A stretch of 64,000 bases of DNA, taken from positions 25,732 through 89,731 of the forward strand of contig JAOLXX010000007.1 of NCBI GenBank assembly GCA_028343155.1. Reading direction: 5' to 3'. Positions within the stretch are counted from its first letter, which is position 1; the number at the start of each line of letters is the position of its first letter. Source of the stretch: Polaribacter sp. (GTDB taxonomy: Bacteria > Bacteroidota > Bacteroidia > Flavobacteriales > Flavobacteriaceae). Position numbers and translations under genes: made by a program. The notes under the pieces are model-generated. The model had not been told where the DNA came from, searched no databases, and saw only the letters and a program-made list of their open reading frames with translations. Of the stretch, positions 18,703 through 28,765 are shown piece after piece.

Positions 18703-19376
18703 GTTACATTTTTTTAATAGCGGCTGTTTTTATTGGTGCACTATTGGTTTTTATCATAAAACCTAGTCCTAAATTTGTCCGTTTACTTCTCGCTTTTAGT
18801 GGCGCTTATTTGTTATCCGTAACTATTTTACATTTAGTCCCTGAAGTATATTATGAAGCAACAGATCCTAAAAAAATAGGAATTATTATTTTAGTAGGAA
18901 TCATTATCCAATCTATTCTAGAATCTTTTTCTAAAGGAGCAGAACATGGACACATACATATTCATTCTGATGGAAAAGAGTTTCCAATGCTACTATTTGT
19001 GAGTTTGTGTTTGCATGCTTTTTCTGAAGGATTGCCAATACATAATACTGGTGACAATTTATTATGGGCAATTGTGGTTCATAAAATTCCGATTGCTATT
19101 GTTTTAACTACTTTTTTGATTCAGACCAAATACTCTAAAAAAATAATTTTTATTTTCTTAATTTCTTTTACTTTAATGAGTCCTTTTGGAGTCTTATTAG
19201 GTGATAAAATTCCATTTTTCACAACCTATGCAATGGAAATCACAGCTTTAATTATTGGTGTGTTCTTACATATTTCAACGATAATTCTTTTTGAAGGTTC
19301 TGAAAATCATAAATTTAACTTAAGTAAATTTATTGCAATACTTTTAGGAGTTCTGCTTACTATTTTCACTTTGTAG
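18699..19376 (+). CDS. ZIP family metal transporter
   Basis: A 225-residue inner-membrane permease of the ZIP family, importing zinc or another divalent metal. About seven to eight hydrophobic segments are visible. The metal-binding helix motifs are LHAFSEGLP (near residue 109-117) and HKIPIAIVL (near 129-137), and a histidine-rich loop (EHGHIHIHSDG, near 82-92) lies between helices. It is coupled to the preceding methyltransferase gene by an ATGA overlap. Confidence 0.9.
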   Translation: MSYIFLIAAVFIGALLVFIIKPSPKFVRLLLAFSGAYLLSVTILHLVPEVYYEATDPKKIGIIILVGIIIQSILESFSKGAEHGHIHIHSDGKEFPMLLFVSLCLHAFSEGLPIHNTGDNLLWAIVVHKIPIAIVLTTFLIQTKYSKKIIFIFLISFTLMSPFGVLLGDKIPFFTTYAMEITALIIGVFLHISTIILFEGSENHKFNLSKFIAILLGVLLTIFTL

Positions 19377-19473
19377 CTTTGCACTTATATTAAAGAGAGA
19401 AAGACTGTTCCTTTTAGTAATAAGAATAAGGATTAAGTTGACTTCTAAAAATGTCTAAATTAAAAAGTCCCCA

Positions 19474-19508
19474 AAAAAAAGAAGCAAATTAATTTCACCT
19501 CTTTTTTT
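19474..19508. terminator. Possible bidirectional terminator
   Basis: AAAAAAAGA and TCTTTTTTT pair around an inner AAATTAATTT segment with a small internal loop. It lies between the convergent ZIP and recQ genes. The stem is A/T-rich, so the call is tentative. Confidence 0.4.
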
Positions 19509-19525
19509 ACGCGCTTATTTTTTTA

Positions 19526-21709
19526 CTAGTTTGCTACTTCATTTATAAATTTAATTCGCATTAAACGCAACTCTTCTTCATCATAATCTCCATCAAACTC
19601 CTCTAAAGCTAGCTCAATATCGTCTGATTCTGCATCCATAAAGTAGTCATAAATTTCTTCTTGTTGGTCTTCGTCTAATAAATCATCTAGAGAATAGTTA
19701 ATATTTAGCTTTGTGCCTGAGAAAATAATAGTTTCCATTTCTTTAACTAATCTACTCATTTCTAATCCTTTAGATTTAGCAATGTCAATTAAAGGTAATT
19801 TTTTATCTGTATTCTGAATTATAAATAGCTTTAATCCAGAATTTATACCAGTACTTTTTACAATTAAATCATCGGGTCTTAGAATATCATTATCTGCGAC
19901 ATAATCAGAAATTAACTTCGTAAATTCCTTTCCAAACTTCCTTGCTTTTCCTTCTCCTACTCCATGAACCGTAGAAAGTTCTGCTAATGTTATAGGGTAT
20001 TTCAATGCCATATCATCTAATGAGGGATCCTGAAAAACAGCAAAAGGAGGAACCCCATGATTGGATGCAACTCTTTTACGTAAATCTCTTAATATTTTTA
20101 CAAGTTTTTCATCAGCAACTCCCCTGGAAGATTTAGAATTTGTTATGATAGAATTATCATCCCCTTCATCATAAGAATGATCTTCTGTCATCATAAAAGA
20201 AGTCGGTTTAAGCAGATACTTAGCTCCTTTTTCTGTCAATTTAACAACTCCATATTGTTCAATTTCTTTTTTTATGAGGCTGAATACTAAAATCTGCCTT
20301 ATCAATGCCATCCAGTAAAGAGAAGATTTTTCTTTTCCACTGCCAAAAAAAGGTTGTAAATGTGTTTTGTGAGAAGTTAGTAATGCATTCTCTTTTCCTA
20401 CAATCGTATTCACAATTTCTTTTGCTTTATACTTTTGTAAGGTGTCTTTTATCACATTTAATATGAGTTTTACATCTTCTTTAGCCTCGTGTTTTTTCTT
20501 AGGATTTCTAGAATTATCATCCATATCTGCACCATCTCCAGTTTCAGCATCAAATTCTTCACCAAAATAATGCAACAAATATTTTCGTCTGTTCATCGAA
20601 GTTTCAGCATAACCAACCACTTCTTGTAATAGTGCATGACCAATTTCTTGTTCTGCTAACGGCTTGCTCGCCATAAACTTCTCTAACTTCTCGATATCTT
20701 TATACGCATAAAAAGCCAAACAATAACCTTCTCCATCATCACGTCCTGCTCTCCCTGTTTCTTGATAATAACTTTCTAAACTTTTTGGAATATCATGATG
20801 AATTACAAAACGAACATCTGGCTTATCGATTCCCATTCCAAAAGCAATCGTAGCAACCACTACATCGCAATTTTCCATTAAAAACATATCCTGATGTTTT
20901 ACCCGAGTTTTTGCATCTAAACCTGCATGATAAGGAACAGCTTTGATTCCATTTACTTGTAAAACCTGAGCAACTTGTTCTACTTTTTTACGGCTCAGAC
21001 AGTAAATAATTCCAGACTTACCCATTCTTTGTTTTACAAAACGAATAATATCTTTTTCTACTTCATCTGTTTTAGGTCTTACTTCGTAAAATAAATTAGG
21101 CCTATTAAAAGAAGCTTTAAACCTGTTAGCTTCTGGAATCCCAAGGGTCTTTAAAATATCTTCCTGTACTTTTTCTGTGGCTGTAGCTGTCAAACAAATA
21201 ACAGGTACATTATCTATCGCCTTAATAATGTGTTTTAAATTTCTGTACTCGGGTCTAAAATCATGCCCCCATTCAGAAATACAATGCGCTTCATCAATAG
21301 CCACAAAAGAAATTTTCTGGGTCCTTAAAAAAACAACATGCTCCTCTTTTACCAAAGATTCTGGTGCTACATACAAGAGTTTTGTAATACCACTATTAAT
21401 ATCTTCTTTAACTTGATTTATTTCTGTCTTATTTAAAGAAGAATTCAATACGTGAGCAACCCCATTATGTTCAGAAATACCTCTAATTGCATCTACTTGG
21501 TTTTTCATCAAAGCTATTAACGGGGAAACCACAATTGCAGTTCCTTCTGCCATCAAAGCAGGCAATTGATAACAGAGAGACTTCCCTCCACCGGTGGGCA
21601 TTATTACAAAAGTATTATTATTGGCAACAATACTATTAATCACTTGCTCTTGCAATCCTTTAAACTTAGTGAAACCAAAGAATTTTTTAAGGGGGGTATA
21701 TAAATTCAT
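19526..21709 (-). CDS. recQ: ATP-dependent DNA helicase RecQ
   Basis: A 727-residue 3'-5' DNA helicase for recombination and repair. Motifs: MPTGGGKSLCYQLPAL (Walker A, about residues 35-50), DEAHCISEWGHDFRPEY, TATAT, the second RecA domain with YHAGLDAKTR and ATIAFGMGIDKPDVRFVIH, then QETGRAGRDD. The zinc-binding/winged-helix region follows, and an HRDC domain is present (LRKRVASNHGVPPFAVF, about 540-600). The C-terminus carries an acidic tail of about 60 residues (EEIYDYFMDAESDDIELALE), common in flavobacterial RecQ. It is divergent from kdsD. Confidence 0.96.
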   Translation of the reverse strand: MNLYTPLKKFFGFTKFKGLQEQVINSIVANNNTFVIMPTGGGKSLCYQLPALMAEGTAIVVSPLIALMKNQVDAIRGISEHNGVAHVLNSSLNKTEINQVKEDINSGITKLLYVAPESLVKEEHVVFLRTQKISFVAIDEAHCISEWGHDFRPEYRNLKHIIKAIDNVPVICLTATATEKVQEDILKTLGIPEANRFKASFNRPNLFYEVRPKTDEVEKDIIRFVKQRMGKSGIIYCLSRKKVEQVAQVLQVNGIKAVPYHAGLDAKTRVKHQDMFLMENCDVVVATIAFGMGIDKPDVRFVIHHDIPKSLESYYQETGRAGRDDGEGYCLAFYAYKDIEKLEKFMASKPLAEQEIGHALLQEVVGYAETSMNRRKYLLHYFGEEFDAETGDGADMDDNSRNPKKKHEAKEDVKLILNVIKDTLQKYKAKEIVNTIVGKENALLTSHKTHLQPFFGSGKEKSSLYWMALIRQILVFSLIKKEIEQYGVVKLTEKGAKYLLKPTSFMMTEDHSYDEGDDNSIITNSKSSRGVADEKLVKILRDLRKRVASNHGVPPFAVFQDPSLDDMALKYPITLAELSTVHGVGEGKARKFGKEFTKLISDYVADNDILRPDDLIVKSTGINSGLKLFIIQNTDKKLPLIDIAKSKGLEMSRLVKEMETIIFSGTKLNINYSLDDLLDEDQQEEIYDYFMDAESDDIELALEEFDGDYDEEELRLMRIKFINEVAN

Positions 21710-21763
21710 TTAAGTAAATATTCGTTTTAATTTTTATTCTCAGCTCACAAACCTTCTATTAAA

Positions 21764-21794
21764 TTTGCTCTAACTATTATTTGTAGTAAATTTG
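21764..21794 (+). promoter_or_regulatory. Consensus Bacteroidota promoter for kdsD-tatC
   Basis: TTTG at 21764-21767, exactly 19 bases, then TAAATTTG at 21787-21794. Both elements match the Bacteroidota primary sigma-factor consensus without mismatch. The predicted leader to the kdsD start is about 48 bases. Confidence 0.78.
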
Positions 21795-21849
21795 CTTGTT
21801 TCTTAATCTAAGATATAACTTTTTTTTATTCTGATAAAATACCAAACTA

Positions 21850-22818
21850 TTGAAAAAGATAACCACAATTATAAATACCGCAAAAGAAACTATTTTAACA
21901 GAAAGTAATGCTATTGCTAATTTAGCTAAATTAATTGATGTTAGCTTTGAAGAAGCGGTTAAATTTATTTTTAATTCTAATGGAAGAGTAATAGTAACCG
22001 GTATTGGTAAAAGTGCAAATATTGCCACTAAGATTGTAGCAACCTTTAACTCTACTGGTACACCTGCTATTTTTATGCATGCAGCGGATGCTATCCATGG
22101 AGATTTAGGAAATGTTCAAAAAGACGATGTCGTCATATGCATTTCTAAAAGCGGAAACACTCCGGAAATTAAAGTTTTAGTTCCATTAATTAAAAATTAT
22201 GGAAACAAAATAGTAGCAATTACAGGAAATATTGACTCTTATTTAGGAGAACATGCCGATTTTACCTTAAATACGTATGTTGAAAAAGAAGCTTGTCCTA
22301 ATAACTTAGCGCCTACAACAAGTACAACAGCACAATTAGTTATAGGAGATGCTTTGGCTGTTTGCTTATTAGATTTGAGAGGTTTCACAAGCAAAGATTT
22401 TGCAAAATATCATCCAGGTGGTGCTCTTGGGAAGCGTTTGTACTTAAGAGTTGCTGATTTGGTTGAAAACAATCAAGTTCCGAAAGTAAATGAAACAGAC
22501 AGTATCGCTCAAGTAATTGTTGAAATTTCTGAAAAAAGGTTAGGAGTAACAGCAGTTATGAAAAACAATAAGTTGTCAGGTATTATTACGGACGGTGATA
22601 TTAGGAGGATGCTTACTAAAACTGCAGAGATTTCTCAATTCAAAGCAAGAGATATTATGGGCAAAAGCCCTAAGACAATCATTGAAGATGCTATGGCAAT
22701 AGATGCTTTAAACACTATGGAAAACAACAGCATTACACAAATGTTGGTTGTTGATCATGAAAATAATTATATGGGAGTAGTGCATTTACACGACTTAATA
22801 AAGGAAGGAATATTTTAA
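21850..22818 (+). CDS. kdsD: KpsF/GutQ-type arabinose-5-phosphate isomerase
   Basis: Converts ribulose-5-phosphate to arabinose-5-phosphate, the first step to KDO for lipopolysaccharide. The 322-residue protein has an N-terminal SIS sugar-isomerase domain (VIVTGIGKSANIATKI about residues 48-63, SKSGNTPEI about 100-108) and two C-terminal CBS domains (LGVTAVMKNNKLSGIITDGDIRR, ITQMLVVDHENNYMGVVH). The start is a TTG at 21850; no ATG occurs before the conserved SIS core. It overlaps tatC by one base (TAATG). A kdsC-like phosphatase for the same pathway is at 44.2 kb. Confidence 0.93.
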   Translation: MKKITTIINTAKETILTESNAIANLAKLIDVSFEEAVKFIFNSNGRVIVTGIGKSANIATKIVATFNSTGTPAIFMHAADAIHGDLGNVQKDDVVICISKSGNTPEIKVLVPLIKNYGNKIVAITGNIDSYLGEHADFTLNTYVEKEACPNNLAPTTSTTAQLVIGDALAVCLLDLRGFTSKDFAKYHPGGALGKRLYLRVADLVENNQVPKVNETDSIAQVIVEISEKRLGVTAVMKNNKLSGIITDGDIRRMLTKTAEISQFKARDIMGKSPKTIIEDAMAIDALNTMENNSITQMLVVDHENNYMGVVHLHDLIKEGIF

Positions 22819-23627
22819 TGGCTGAAAAACAAAAAGAGATGTCCTTTTTAAGTCATCTAGAGGAATTAAGATGGCATTTAGTTAGAAGTGCTGCTACGAT
22901 TTTCATTATTGGAATTGTATTATTTGTATTTCAAAAAGAAGTCTATGAAAGCTTTTTATTAGCACACAGAAAGCCAGATTTCATAACCTATCAACTCTTT
23001 TGTGATTTTTTCACCTTTATTGGTTTTAACAGTAGTTTCTGTGATGTTGCTTTTACAGATAATTTAATTAGCTTAAAGCCAACACAACAATTAATGAATT
23101 CTATTTGGTCTTCATTAATATTGGGTATTATTTTGTCATTCCCCTATATTTTATGGGAAATTTGGAGATTTATTGCTCCTGGATTAACTAAAAATGAAAT
23201 AAAAAAATCAAGAGGTTTTATCTTTGTAGCTTCTTTCTTATTTTTCTGTGGAATCGCTTTTAGTTTTTATGTAATTGCGCCAATCTCTATCCATTTCTTG
23301 TACAATTATCAAATTACAGATTTAATTGAGAATAGTTTTACGATGGATTCTCACATAGGACTAGTAACAAACATGTTGCTAGGAGTTTCAATTTTATTTG
23401 AATTACCTGTTTTGGTTTTCTTTTTAACAAAAATAGGCTTGGTAACTCCAGATTTTTTAAAAAAATACAGGAAACACGCATTAGTACTTGTCTTGATTAT
23501 AGCAGCTATTATTACGCCACCAGATATTGCGAGCCAAATAATTGTAGCAATTCCTATTCTTTTCTTATATGAAATAAGTATTAAAGTTTCAAAAATTGTA
23601 ATAAAAAAACAACAAAAAAACGAATAA
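22818..23627 (+). CDS. tatC: Sec-independent protein translocase TatC
   Basis: The multispanning receptor of the twin-arginine pathway for folded proteins. The N-terminal signature EMSFLSHLEELRWHLVRSA is followed by about six membrane helices, with the TatC motifs PYILWEIWRFIAPGLTKNEIKKSRG (near residue 111-135; positions quoted, partly overlapping motif) and ITPPDIASQI (near 229-238). Its first periplasmic loop (about residues 40-90) is longer than in E. coli, as usual in Bacteroidota. No tatA is present in the window. It is translationally coupled to kdsD. Confidence 0.95.
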   Translation: MAEKQKEMSFLSHLEELRWHLVRSAATIFIIGIVLFVFQKEVYESFLLAHRKPDFITYQLFCDFFTFIGFNSSFCDVAFTDNLISLKPTQQLMNSIWSSLILGIILSFPYILWEIWRFIAPGLTKNEIKKSRGFIFVASFLFFCGIAFSFYVIAPISIHFLYNYQITDLIENSFTMDSHIGLVTNMLLGVSILFELPVLVFFLTKIGLVTPDFLKKYRKHALVLVLIIAAIITPPDIASQIIVAIPILFLYEISIKVSKIVIKKQQKNE

Positions 23628-23733
23628 ATTGTAAAGAGGCACCCCAATTTAAAGCATTAAAAAATAAGTTATTGATTACTTTTAAATAAAAATATACGAT
23701 TCCATATTTATACAATTACACATATTAAGAAAT

Positions 23734-24468
23734 ATGATTTTAAGAGCAGAAAACATTCAAAAAATATACGGTAGCAGAAAGGTAGTACAGGGAATATCAC
23801 TGGAAGTAAAGCAAGGTGAAATTATCGGGCTTTTAGGTCCAAATGGAGCTGGAAAAACCACATCTTTCTATATGATTGTTGGTATGGTAAAACCAAATGC
23901 TGGTAAAATTTTCTTAAATGATGAAGAAATCACTAACGATGCAATGTACAAACGTGCAGAAAAAGGGATTGGTTATTTAGCACAAGAAGCCTCTATTTTT
24001 AGGAAACTGTCTGTTGAAGACAATATCATGTCCGTTTTGCAGTTTACCGACTTATCAAAAAAAGAACAAAAAATTAAATTAGAATCTTTAATTGAAGAGT
24101 TTAATATTGGTCATGTTCGTAAGAACAGAGGAGATTTATTATCAGGTGGAGAAAGACGAAGAACTGAAATTGCGCGTTGTTTAGCCTCTGACCCAAACTT
24201 TATATTACTAGATGAACCTTTTGCTGGTGTAGATCCTATTGCTGTAGAAGACATACAAAGTATTGTTGCACAATTAAAAAATAAAAATATCGGTATTTTA
24301 ATTACAGATCATGATGTGCAAGCAACTTTAGCGATTACAGATAGAACATATTTAATGTACAATGGAGGTATTTTAAAAGAGGGAAGTCCTGAAGAATTAG
24401 CTGCAGATGAAATGGTCCGTAAAGTATACTTAGGAAAAGATTTTGAATTGAAAAAGAAGAAATTTTAA
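23734..24468 (+). CDS. lptB: LPS export ABC transporter ATP-binding protein
   Basis: A 244-residue cytoplasmic ATPase that powers the LptB2FG extraction of lipopolysaccharide from the inner membrane. It has Walker A (GPNGAGKTTSF, about residues 34-44), the LptB-like Q-loop segment GIGYLAQEASIFRKLSVEDN, signature LLSGGERRRTEIARCL, Walker B FILLDEPFAGVDPIAVEDI and switch region LITDHDV. The sequence is characteristic enough to name. The stop overlaps the end of the convergent pssA gene by four bases. Confidence 0.95.
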   Translation: MILRAENIQKIYGSRKVVQGISLEVKQGEIIGLLGPNGAGKTTSFYMIVGMVKPNAGKIFLNDEEITNDAMYKRAEKGIGYLAQEASIFRKLSVEDNIMSVLQFTDLSKKEQKIKLESLIEEFNIGHVRKNRGDLLSGGERRRTEIARCLASDPNFILLDEPFAGVDPIAVEDIQSIVAQLKNKNIGILITDHDVQATLAITDRTYLMYNGGILKEGSPEELAADEMVRKVYLGKDFELKKKKF

Positions 24469-25190
24469 CTTGCTGATTTTTTGCGAGTATTACGAATTAA
24501 CGATAAAAAAACATACAGAAGGATTATTAGTGGGACAGAAACATACTCCAAAAAAACAAGCATCCCTGTAGAAAGTACCAAAAAAAAATACTTCATTAAA
24601 TTATTTTTTAACGAGTAGGTTTTAAACTTTAAAGAAAACAAAGAAATTTCTGCATTCATTAAATAGGTTAATAATAAAGTTATCGCTATTAAAAAATAAT
24701 TATTGGCAATTAGATTTTGTACAAATTCAATCGTTGAATATTCTTGGATTAAAGGCAAAGAAATCACGAACAAGCTCATCGCTGGCGTTGGCATCCCAAT
24801 AAATGAATCGGTTTGTCTTGTATCTATGTTAAATTTAGCCAATCTGTAACCAGCTCCCAACGTTAAAAATAAGCCTAAAAAAGGAAGATAATTTACAGTA
24901 TTTGTAGCAACTACGTTTGAGTTGTTTTCAATAAATAATTGATAAACAATGATTCCAGGAACAACACCACTAGTGACCATATCTGCCAAAGAATCTAATT
25001 GTTTTCCTAATTCTCCTGAAACATTTAATAAACGTGCTGCAAATCCATCAAAAAAATCAAATGCTATGCCAATTACCACAAATAAGCCTGCGGAAGAAAA
25101 ATCACCCTGCACAGCAAAAATAGTAGCAACAGTGCCACAAAAAAGATTGCCAAGCGTTAATAAATTGGGAATGTATCTTTTTAAAGTCAT
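24465..25190 (-). CDS. pssA: CDP-diacylglycerol-serine O-phosphatidyltransferase
   Basis: Makes phosphatidylserine, precursor of phosphatidylethanolamine, in the inner membrane. The 241-residue protein has the CDP-alcohol phosphotransferase motif spread over DFFDGFAARLL...GKQLDSLADM (about residues 46-74), with the expected acidic residues D-D-G-AR-G-D-D. The start region MTLKRYIPNLLTLGNLFCG is typical of PssA. Five to seven hydrophobic spans follow. It is convergent with lptB. Confidence 0.95.
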   Translation of the reverse strand: MTLKRYIPNLLTLGNLFCGTVATIFAVQGDFSSAGLFVVIGIAFDFFDGFAARLLNVSGELGKQLDSLADMVTSGVVPGIIVYQLFIENNSNVVATNTVNYLPFLGLFLTLGAGYRLAKFNIDTRQTDSFIGMPTPAMSLFVISLPLIQEYSTIEFVQNLIANNYFLIAITLLLTYLMNAEISLFSLKFKTYSLKNNLMKYFFLVLSTGMLVFLEYVSVPLIILLYVFLSLIRNTRKKSAS

Positions 25191-25354
25191 TATTTATTAA
25201 ATTATAAAGCTAAAATATGAAATCAAATTTGGTGGTTTGCGTAATTCCTTCTTTTTTTTTCATATTTGTAGGAAATAGTAAAATCCTTGTATTTATAGTA
25301 AATTCATGAATTTCATTTTTTTATTCGTTTTAATTTAGAACTTTTAACAAACAA

Positions 25355-26338
25355 ATGCCCGTATTTAAATCATACTTCTCGCCAACTTTACCTTTCAGAA
25401 ATGGTCATTTCAACACCCTATACCGAACACTTTTCATGAGAAATGCATGTAGTTATTTACGTAAAAGAATTCCTACTTGGGATCATGATTTTATAGATTT
25501 AGATTTCTCTTTAGTAGGATCTAAAAACTTGGTATTATTAATTCATGGTTTAGAAGGAAGTTCGGCATCTAGTTATATGACATCAACTTCTAAACATCTA
25601 AATTCCGTGGGTTTAGATACTGTTTGCTTCAACTTAAGAGGTTGTTCTGGTGATGATAATTTACTTTTAGGAACCTATCACAGTGGAAAAACAGAAGATG
25701 TAGATTTTGTCGTAAATCATCTTTCACAAAAAGAGGAATACGAAAATATTTTAATTATTGGTTTTAGTTTAGGAGGAAATTTAACCCTAAAATATTTAGG
25801 GGAACAGTCAGAAAATATATCATCAAAAATAAAAGGAGGCATTGCTATTTCTGTTCCTATTGATATTACTTCCGCAGAAAAAGAAATGGATAAGTTAAAA
25901 AATAAATTATATATAGAATTGTTTTTTAAAACAATGAAAAAAAAACTATTAGAAAAGGCGCATAAATTTCCTGAATACAAGTTAGACAAAGACAAGTTGT
26001 TTAAAGCGACAAAATTAAAACACTTAGAGCAGCTCTATACAGTTCCTGTTTTTGGTTTTGAAAGTCCAGAAGATTATTGGTTAAAAGCAAGTTCTAAACC
26101 ATATTTATCAAAAATTCGAAAACCAACCCTACTTATAAACGCAAAAGACGACTCCTTTTTGTCAGCAGCATGCTTTCCTTTTGAAGAAGCACAGAATTCT
26201 GATGATTTCTTTTTTGAAAGCCCAGATTTTGGTGGTCATGTTGGATTTATAACCTCCTTAAAGCCATCGGAAAACACTTGGTTGGAAGATCGAATTGAAC
26301 GGTTTATCAGAGAAAATATTCAAATTAATTTATTGTAA
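25355..26338 (+). CDS. YheT-like alpha/beta hydrolase
   Basis: A 327-residue hydrolase of the YheT/ABHD1-3 group. The oxyanion motif is LIHGLEGSSASSYM (about residues 64-77), the nucleophile elbow GFSLGGNLTLKYLG (about 133-146), a late acid near INAKDDSFL and the catalytic histidine in FGGHVGF (about 298). The N-terminus (FSPTLPFRNGHFNTLYRTL) matches the family's conserved lead-in. Family members act on esters or lipids, but the substrate is not established. Confidence 0.9.
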   Translation: MPVFKSYFSPTLPFRNGHFNTLYRTLFMRNACSYLRKRIPTWDHDFIDLDFSLVGSKNLVLLIHGLEGSSASSYMTSTSKHLNSVGLDTVCFNLRGCSGDDNLLLGTYHSGKTEDVDFVVNHLSQKEEYENILIIGFSLGGNLTLKYLGEQSENISSKIKGGIAISVPIDITSAEKEMDKLKNKLYIELFFKTMKKKLLEKAHKFPEYKLDKDKLFKATKLKHLEQLYTVPVFGFESPEDYWLKASSKPYLSKIRKPTLLINAKDDSFLSAACFPFEEAQNSDDFFFESPDFGGHVGFITSLKPSENTWLEDRIERFIRENIQINLL

Positions 26339-26409
26339 ACAATATCTTTAAAAAACTACAGTTATTTTACTATGTTTATAGATATTTGTTATTGATAATT
26401 ATAAAAGCT

Positions 26410-27489
26410 TTGAAACACAAAATAGTATTTTTAATAGCGCTAATTCCTTTCTTTTTATCTGCACAAGCATTTAGAAGTTATTCCAATGAGTTTTTAAATA
26501 TTGGGGTGGATGCAGCAGGTTTAGGAATGAGTAAAAGTGTTGTTGCCTCCACAAACGATGTAAACTCAATTTACTGGAATCCAGCAGGTTTGGTTGGCAT
26601 CGAAGATTATCAAGGTTCCTTGATGCATGCTTCTTACTTTGCAGGAATTGCAAGTTACAATCATGCCAGTTTTGCCAAACCAATAGACAAAAATAGCGCG
26701 ATTGGAATTTCAATTATTCGTTTTGGTGTAGATGACATTCTCAATACAACAGAATTAATAGATCGTAATGGAAATATTGATTATAACAGGATCCGTCTTT
26801 TCTCTTCAGTAGACTATGCTTTTAACATTGCGTATGCTAGGAATTTACTTTTTAAGGATGTAAAGTTTGGTGTGAATGCTAAGATTGTTAGAAGAATTAT
26901 TGGTGATTTTGCTTCCTCCTGGGGGTTTGGGTTTGATGCAGGAATTCAATTTGAACGTAATTCTTGGAAATTTGGTTTAATGGCAAGAGATATTACAACT
27001 ACTTTTAATAGTTGGGCTATTAATGAAGAAACCTTTAACAAAATTAAAGATGCCATCACTTTATTGCCTGGACAAAATCAAGAATTACCTGAAACAACAG
27101 AAATCACAAAACCTAAGCTACAATTAGGAGTTGCAAAAAATTGGAGAATAGGCCGTCTTTTCAACTTACTTACAGAAGTAAATGCAACTATGCGTTTTAC
27201 CAAAACAAATGATCTGTTTTCTTCGGATGTAGTGAGCGTAGACCCAGCAATAGGTTTTCAATTAGATTTTGATGCACTCGTTTATCTAAGAACTGGTGTT
27301 GGAAACTTTCAATATATCACAGAATTTGACAACTCAAAATCACTCTCTTTACAACCTAATTTTGGAGTTGGATTCAAATACAATGGAATTCAAATTGATT
27401 ATGCTTTAACAAATATTGGCAGTGTTGGCAATGCATTATTTTCAAATATTTTTTCAATTACTGTAGATTATAGTTTTTTTAGACCTTAA
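26410..27489 (+). CDS. PorV/PorQ-like outer-membrane protein (PorV2-type)
   Basis: A roughly 359-residue exported beta-barrel protein of the PorV/PorQ family linked to type IX secretion. After a signal peptide (KHKIVFLIALIPFFLSAQA), it shows the conserved entry FLNIGVDAAGLGMSKSVVAS and the motif SIYWNPAGLVG (about residues 57-67), then alternating beta-strand segments ending in YSFF. The frame is open from a TTG at 26386, but I place the start at the TTG at 26410 because it gives a normal signal peptide; no ATG is available. The gene after it starts 5 bases later. Confidence 0.82.
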   Translation: MKHKIVFLIALIPFFLSAQAFRSYSNEFLNIGVDAAGLGMSKSVVASTNDVNSIYWNPAGLVGIEDYQGSLMHASYFAGIASYNHASFAKPIDKNSAIGISIIRFGVDDILNTTELIDRNGNIDYNRIRLFSSVDYAFNIAYARNLLFKDVKFGVNAKIVRRIIGDFASSWGFGFDAGIQFERNSWKFGLMARDITTTFNSWAINEETFNKIKDAITLLPGQNQELPETTEITKPKLQLGVAKNWRIGRLFNLLTEVNATMRFTKTNDLFSSDVVSVDPAIGFQLDFDALVYLRTGVGNFQYITEFDNSKSLSLQPNFGVGFKYNGIQIDYALTNIGSVGNALFSNIFSITVDYSFFRP

Positions 27490-27494
27490 CTTTT

Positions 27495-28670
27495 ATGCAA
27501 AAAAAATACTTCCTTTTATTATTCCTTCTTGTTACTTTTTTTCCTTTAAAAGCTCAACTTCAACTTTCTTTAGATGCAGAAGTAAGTATTATTACTGTAG
27601 GTCCTGGAAAAGAATTATATGAAGCCTTTGGGCACTCTGCGATACGAATTAATGATCCTATTTTAAATTTTGACATAATTTACAACTATGGAATATTTGA
27701 TTTTAATCAGCCCAACTTTTATACAAATTTTGCAAAAGGAAACATGATTTATTCTTTAGCAAGCTATGAATTCAAGTATTTTTTAGCAAGCTACAAAAAA
27801 GACAAACGCTGGGTAAAACAACAAGTTTTAAACTTAACACAAGAAGAAAAACAAGCCTATTTTATTTTTTTAGAGAATAATACGCTACCAAAAAATACAA
27901 ATTATCAATATGATCCTTATTTTAACAATTGCGCTACAAAACTAAGAGATATTACTAAATCTATTTTAAAAAATAAAGTTATTTTTATTGATGATCATTT
28001 AGAAAAAAAACAGTCATTTAGACAATTAACCAACAACGAAATTCATTGGAATTCTTGGGGAACTTTTGGCTTAAATCTGGTTGCAGGTGTAAAATTAGAT
28101 GAGAATGCGACTTCAGAGGAATATATGTACTTACCTGATTATGTATATCGTTCATTCAAAAATGGGCTCCTTTTTATTAAAAATCAACCTGAAAAATTAG
28201 TAAAAAGAGAGGATGTACTTTTAAATTTTGAAGAAAAACAACCTATAGTTACTAATTTTAGTCCTTTTTTAATATTCAACTTACTCGCACTTTGGGGAAT
28301 ATTTATTACATACAAAGATGTTAAAAACAAAAAAAGAACAAAGTATTTAGATTTCATCTTGCTTTTTACAACAGGAATTCTTGGGTGTATTTTATGCTTT
28401 CTTTGGTTTTTCTCAAGTCATACTACAGCACCAAATAATTTTAATTGTTTGTGGGCTTTTGCTCCCAACTTAATCGTTGCATTTTTAATATTGAAAACTA
28501 AGCAACAACAATGGTTGACCTATTATTATCAACTTTTAGTTTTCCTCCTTCTTAGTATTCCAATTCTTTGGTTTATAGAAGTGCAAGCATTCACCATAAC
28601 AACAATACCAATATTGATTTTACTTTTTGCGAGGTATTTGTTTTTATCAAAAAAAGGATTGTTTTTGTAA
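27495..28670 (+). CDS. DUF4105 domain membrane protein
   Basis: A 391-residue exported membrane protein. It has a signal sequence (QKKYFLLLFLLVTFFPLKAQ), an extracytoplasmic DUF4105 domain with GPGKELYEAFGHSAIRI, NYGIFDFNQPNFY and the motif DPYFNNCATKLRD (about residues 136-148), and four or so C-terminal membrane spans (about 258-275, 290-312, 322-335, 345-388). The His and Cys in the domain look like a papain-like (NlpC/P60-type) site, but no activity is proven. It is coupled to the PorV-like gene upstream. Confidence 0.83.
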   Translation: MQKKYFLLLFLLVTFFPLKAQLQLSLDAEVSIITVGPGKELYEAFGHSAIRINDPILNFDIIYNYGIFDFNQPNFYTNFAKGNMIYSLASYEFKYFLASYKKDKRWVKQQVLNLTQEEKQAYFIFLENNTLPKNTNYQYDPYFNNCATKLRDITKSILKNKVIFIDDHLEKKQSFRQLTNNEIHWNSWGTFGLNLVAGVKLDENATSEEYMYLPDYVYRSFKNGLLFIKNQPEKLVKREDVLLNFEEKQPIVTNFSPFLIFNLLALWGIFITYKDVKNKKRTKYLDFILLFTTGILGCILCFLWFFSSHTTAPNNFNCLWAFAPNLIVAFLILKTKQQQWLTYYYQLLVFLLLSIPILWFIEVQAFTITTIPILILLFARYLFLSKKGLFL

Positions 28671-28765
28671 GAGGATTTCGTTGGCTGTAGGCAGTTTTCA
28701 GTGCACAGTTTTAAGTATTCATTTTTTTAGTAATATTCCTTTCGGCAAAACTTACAACTCTATAA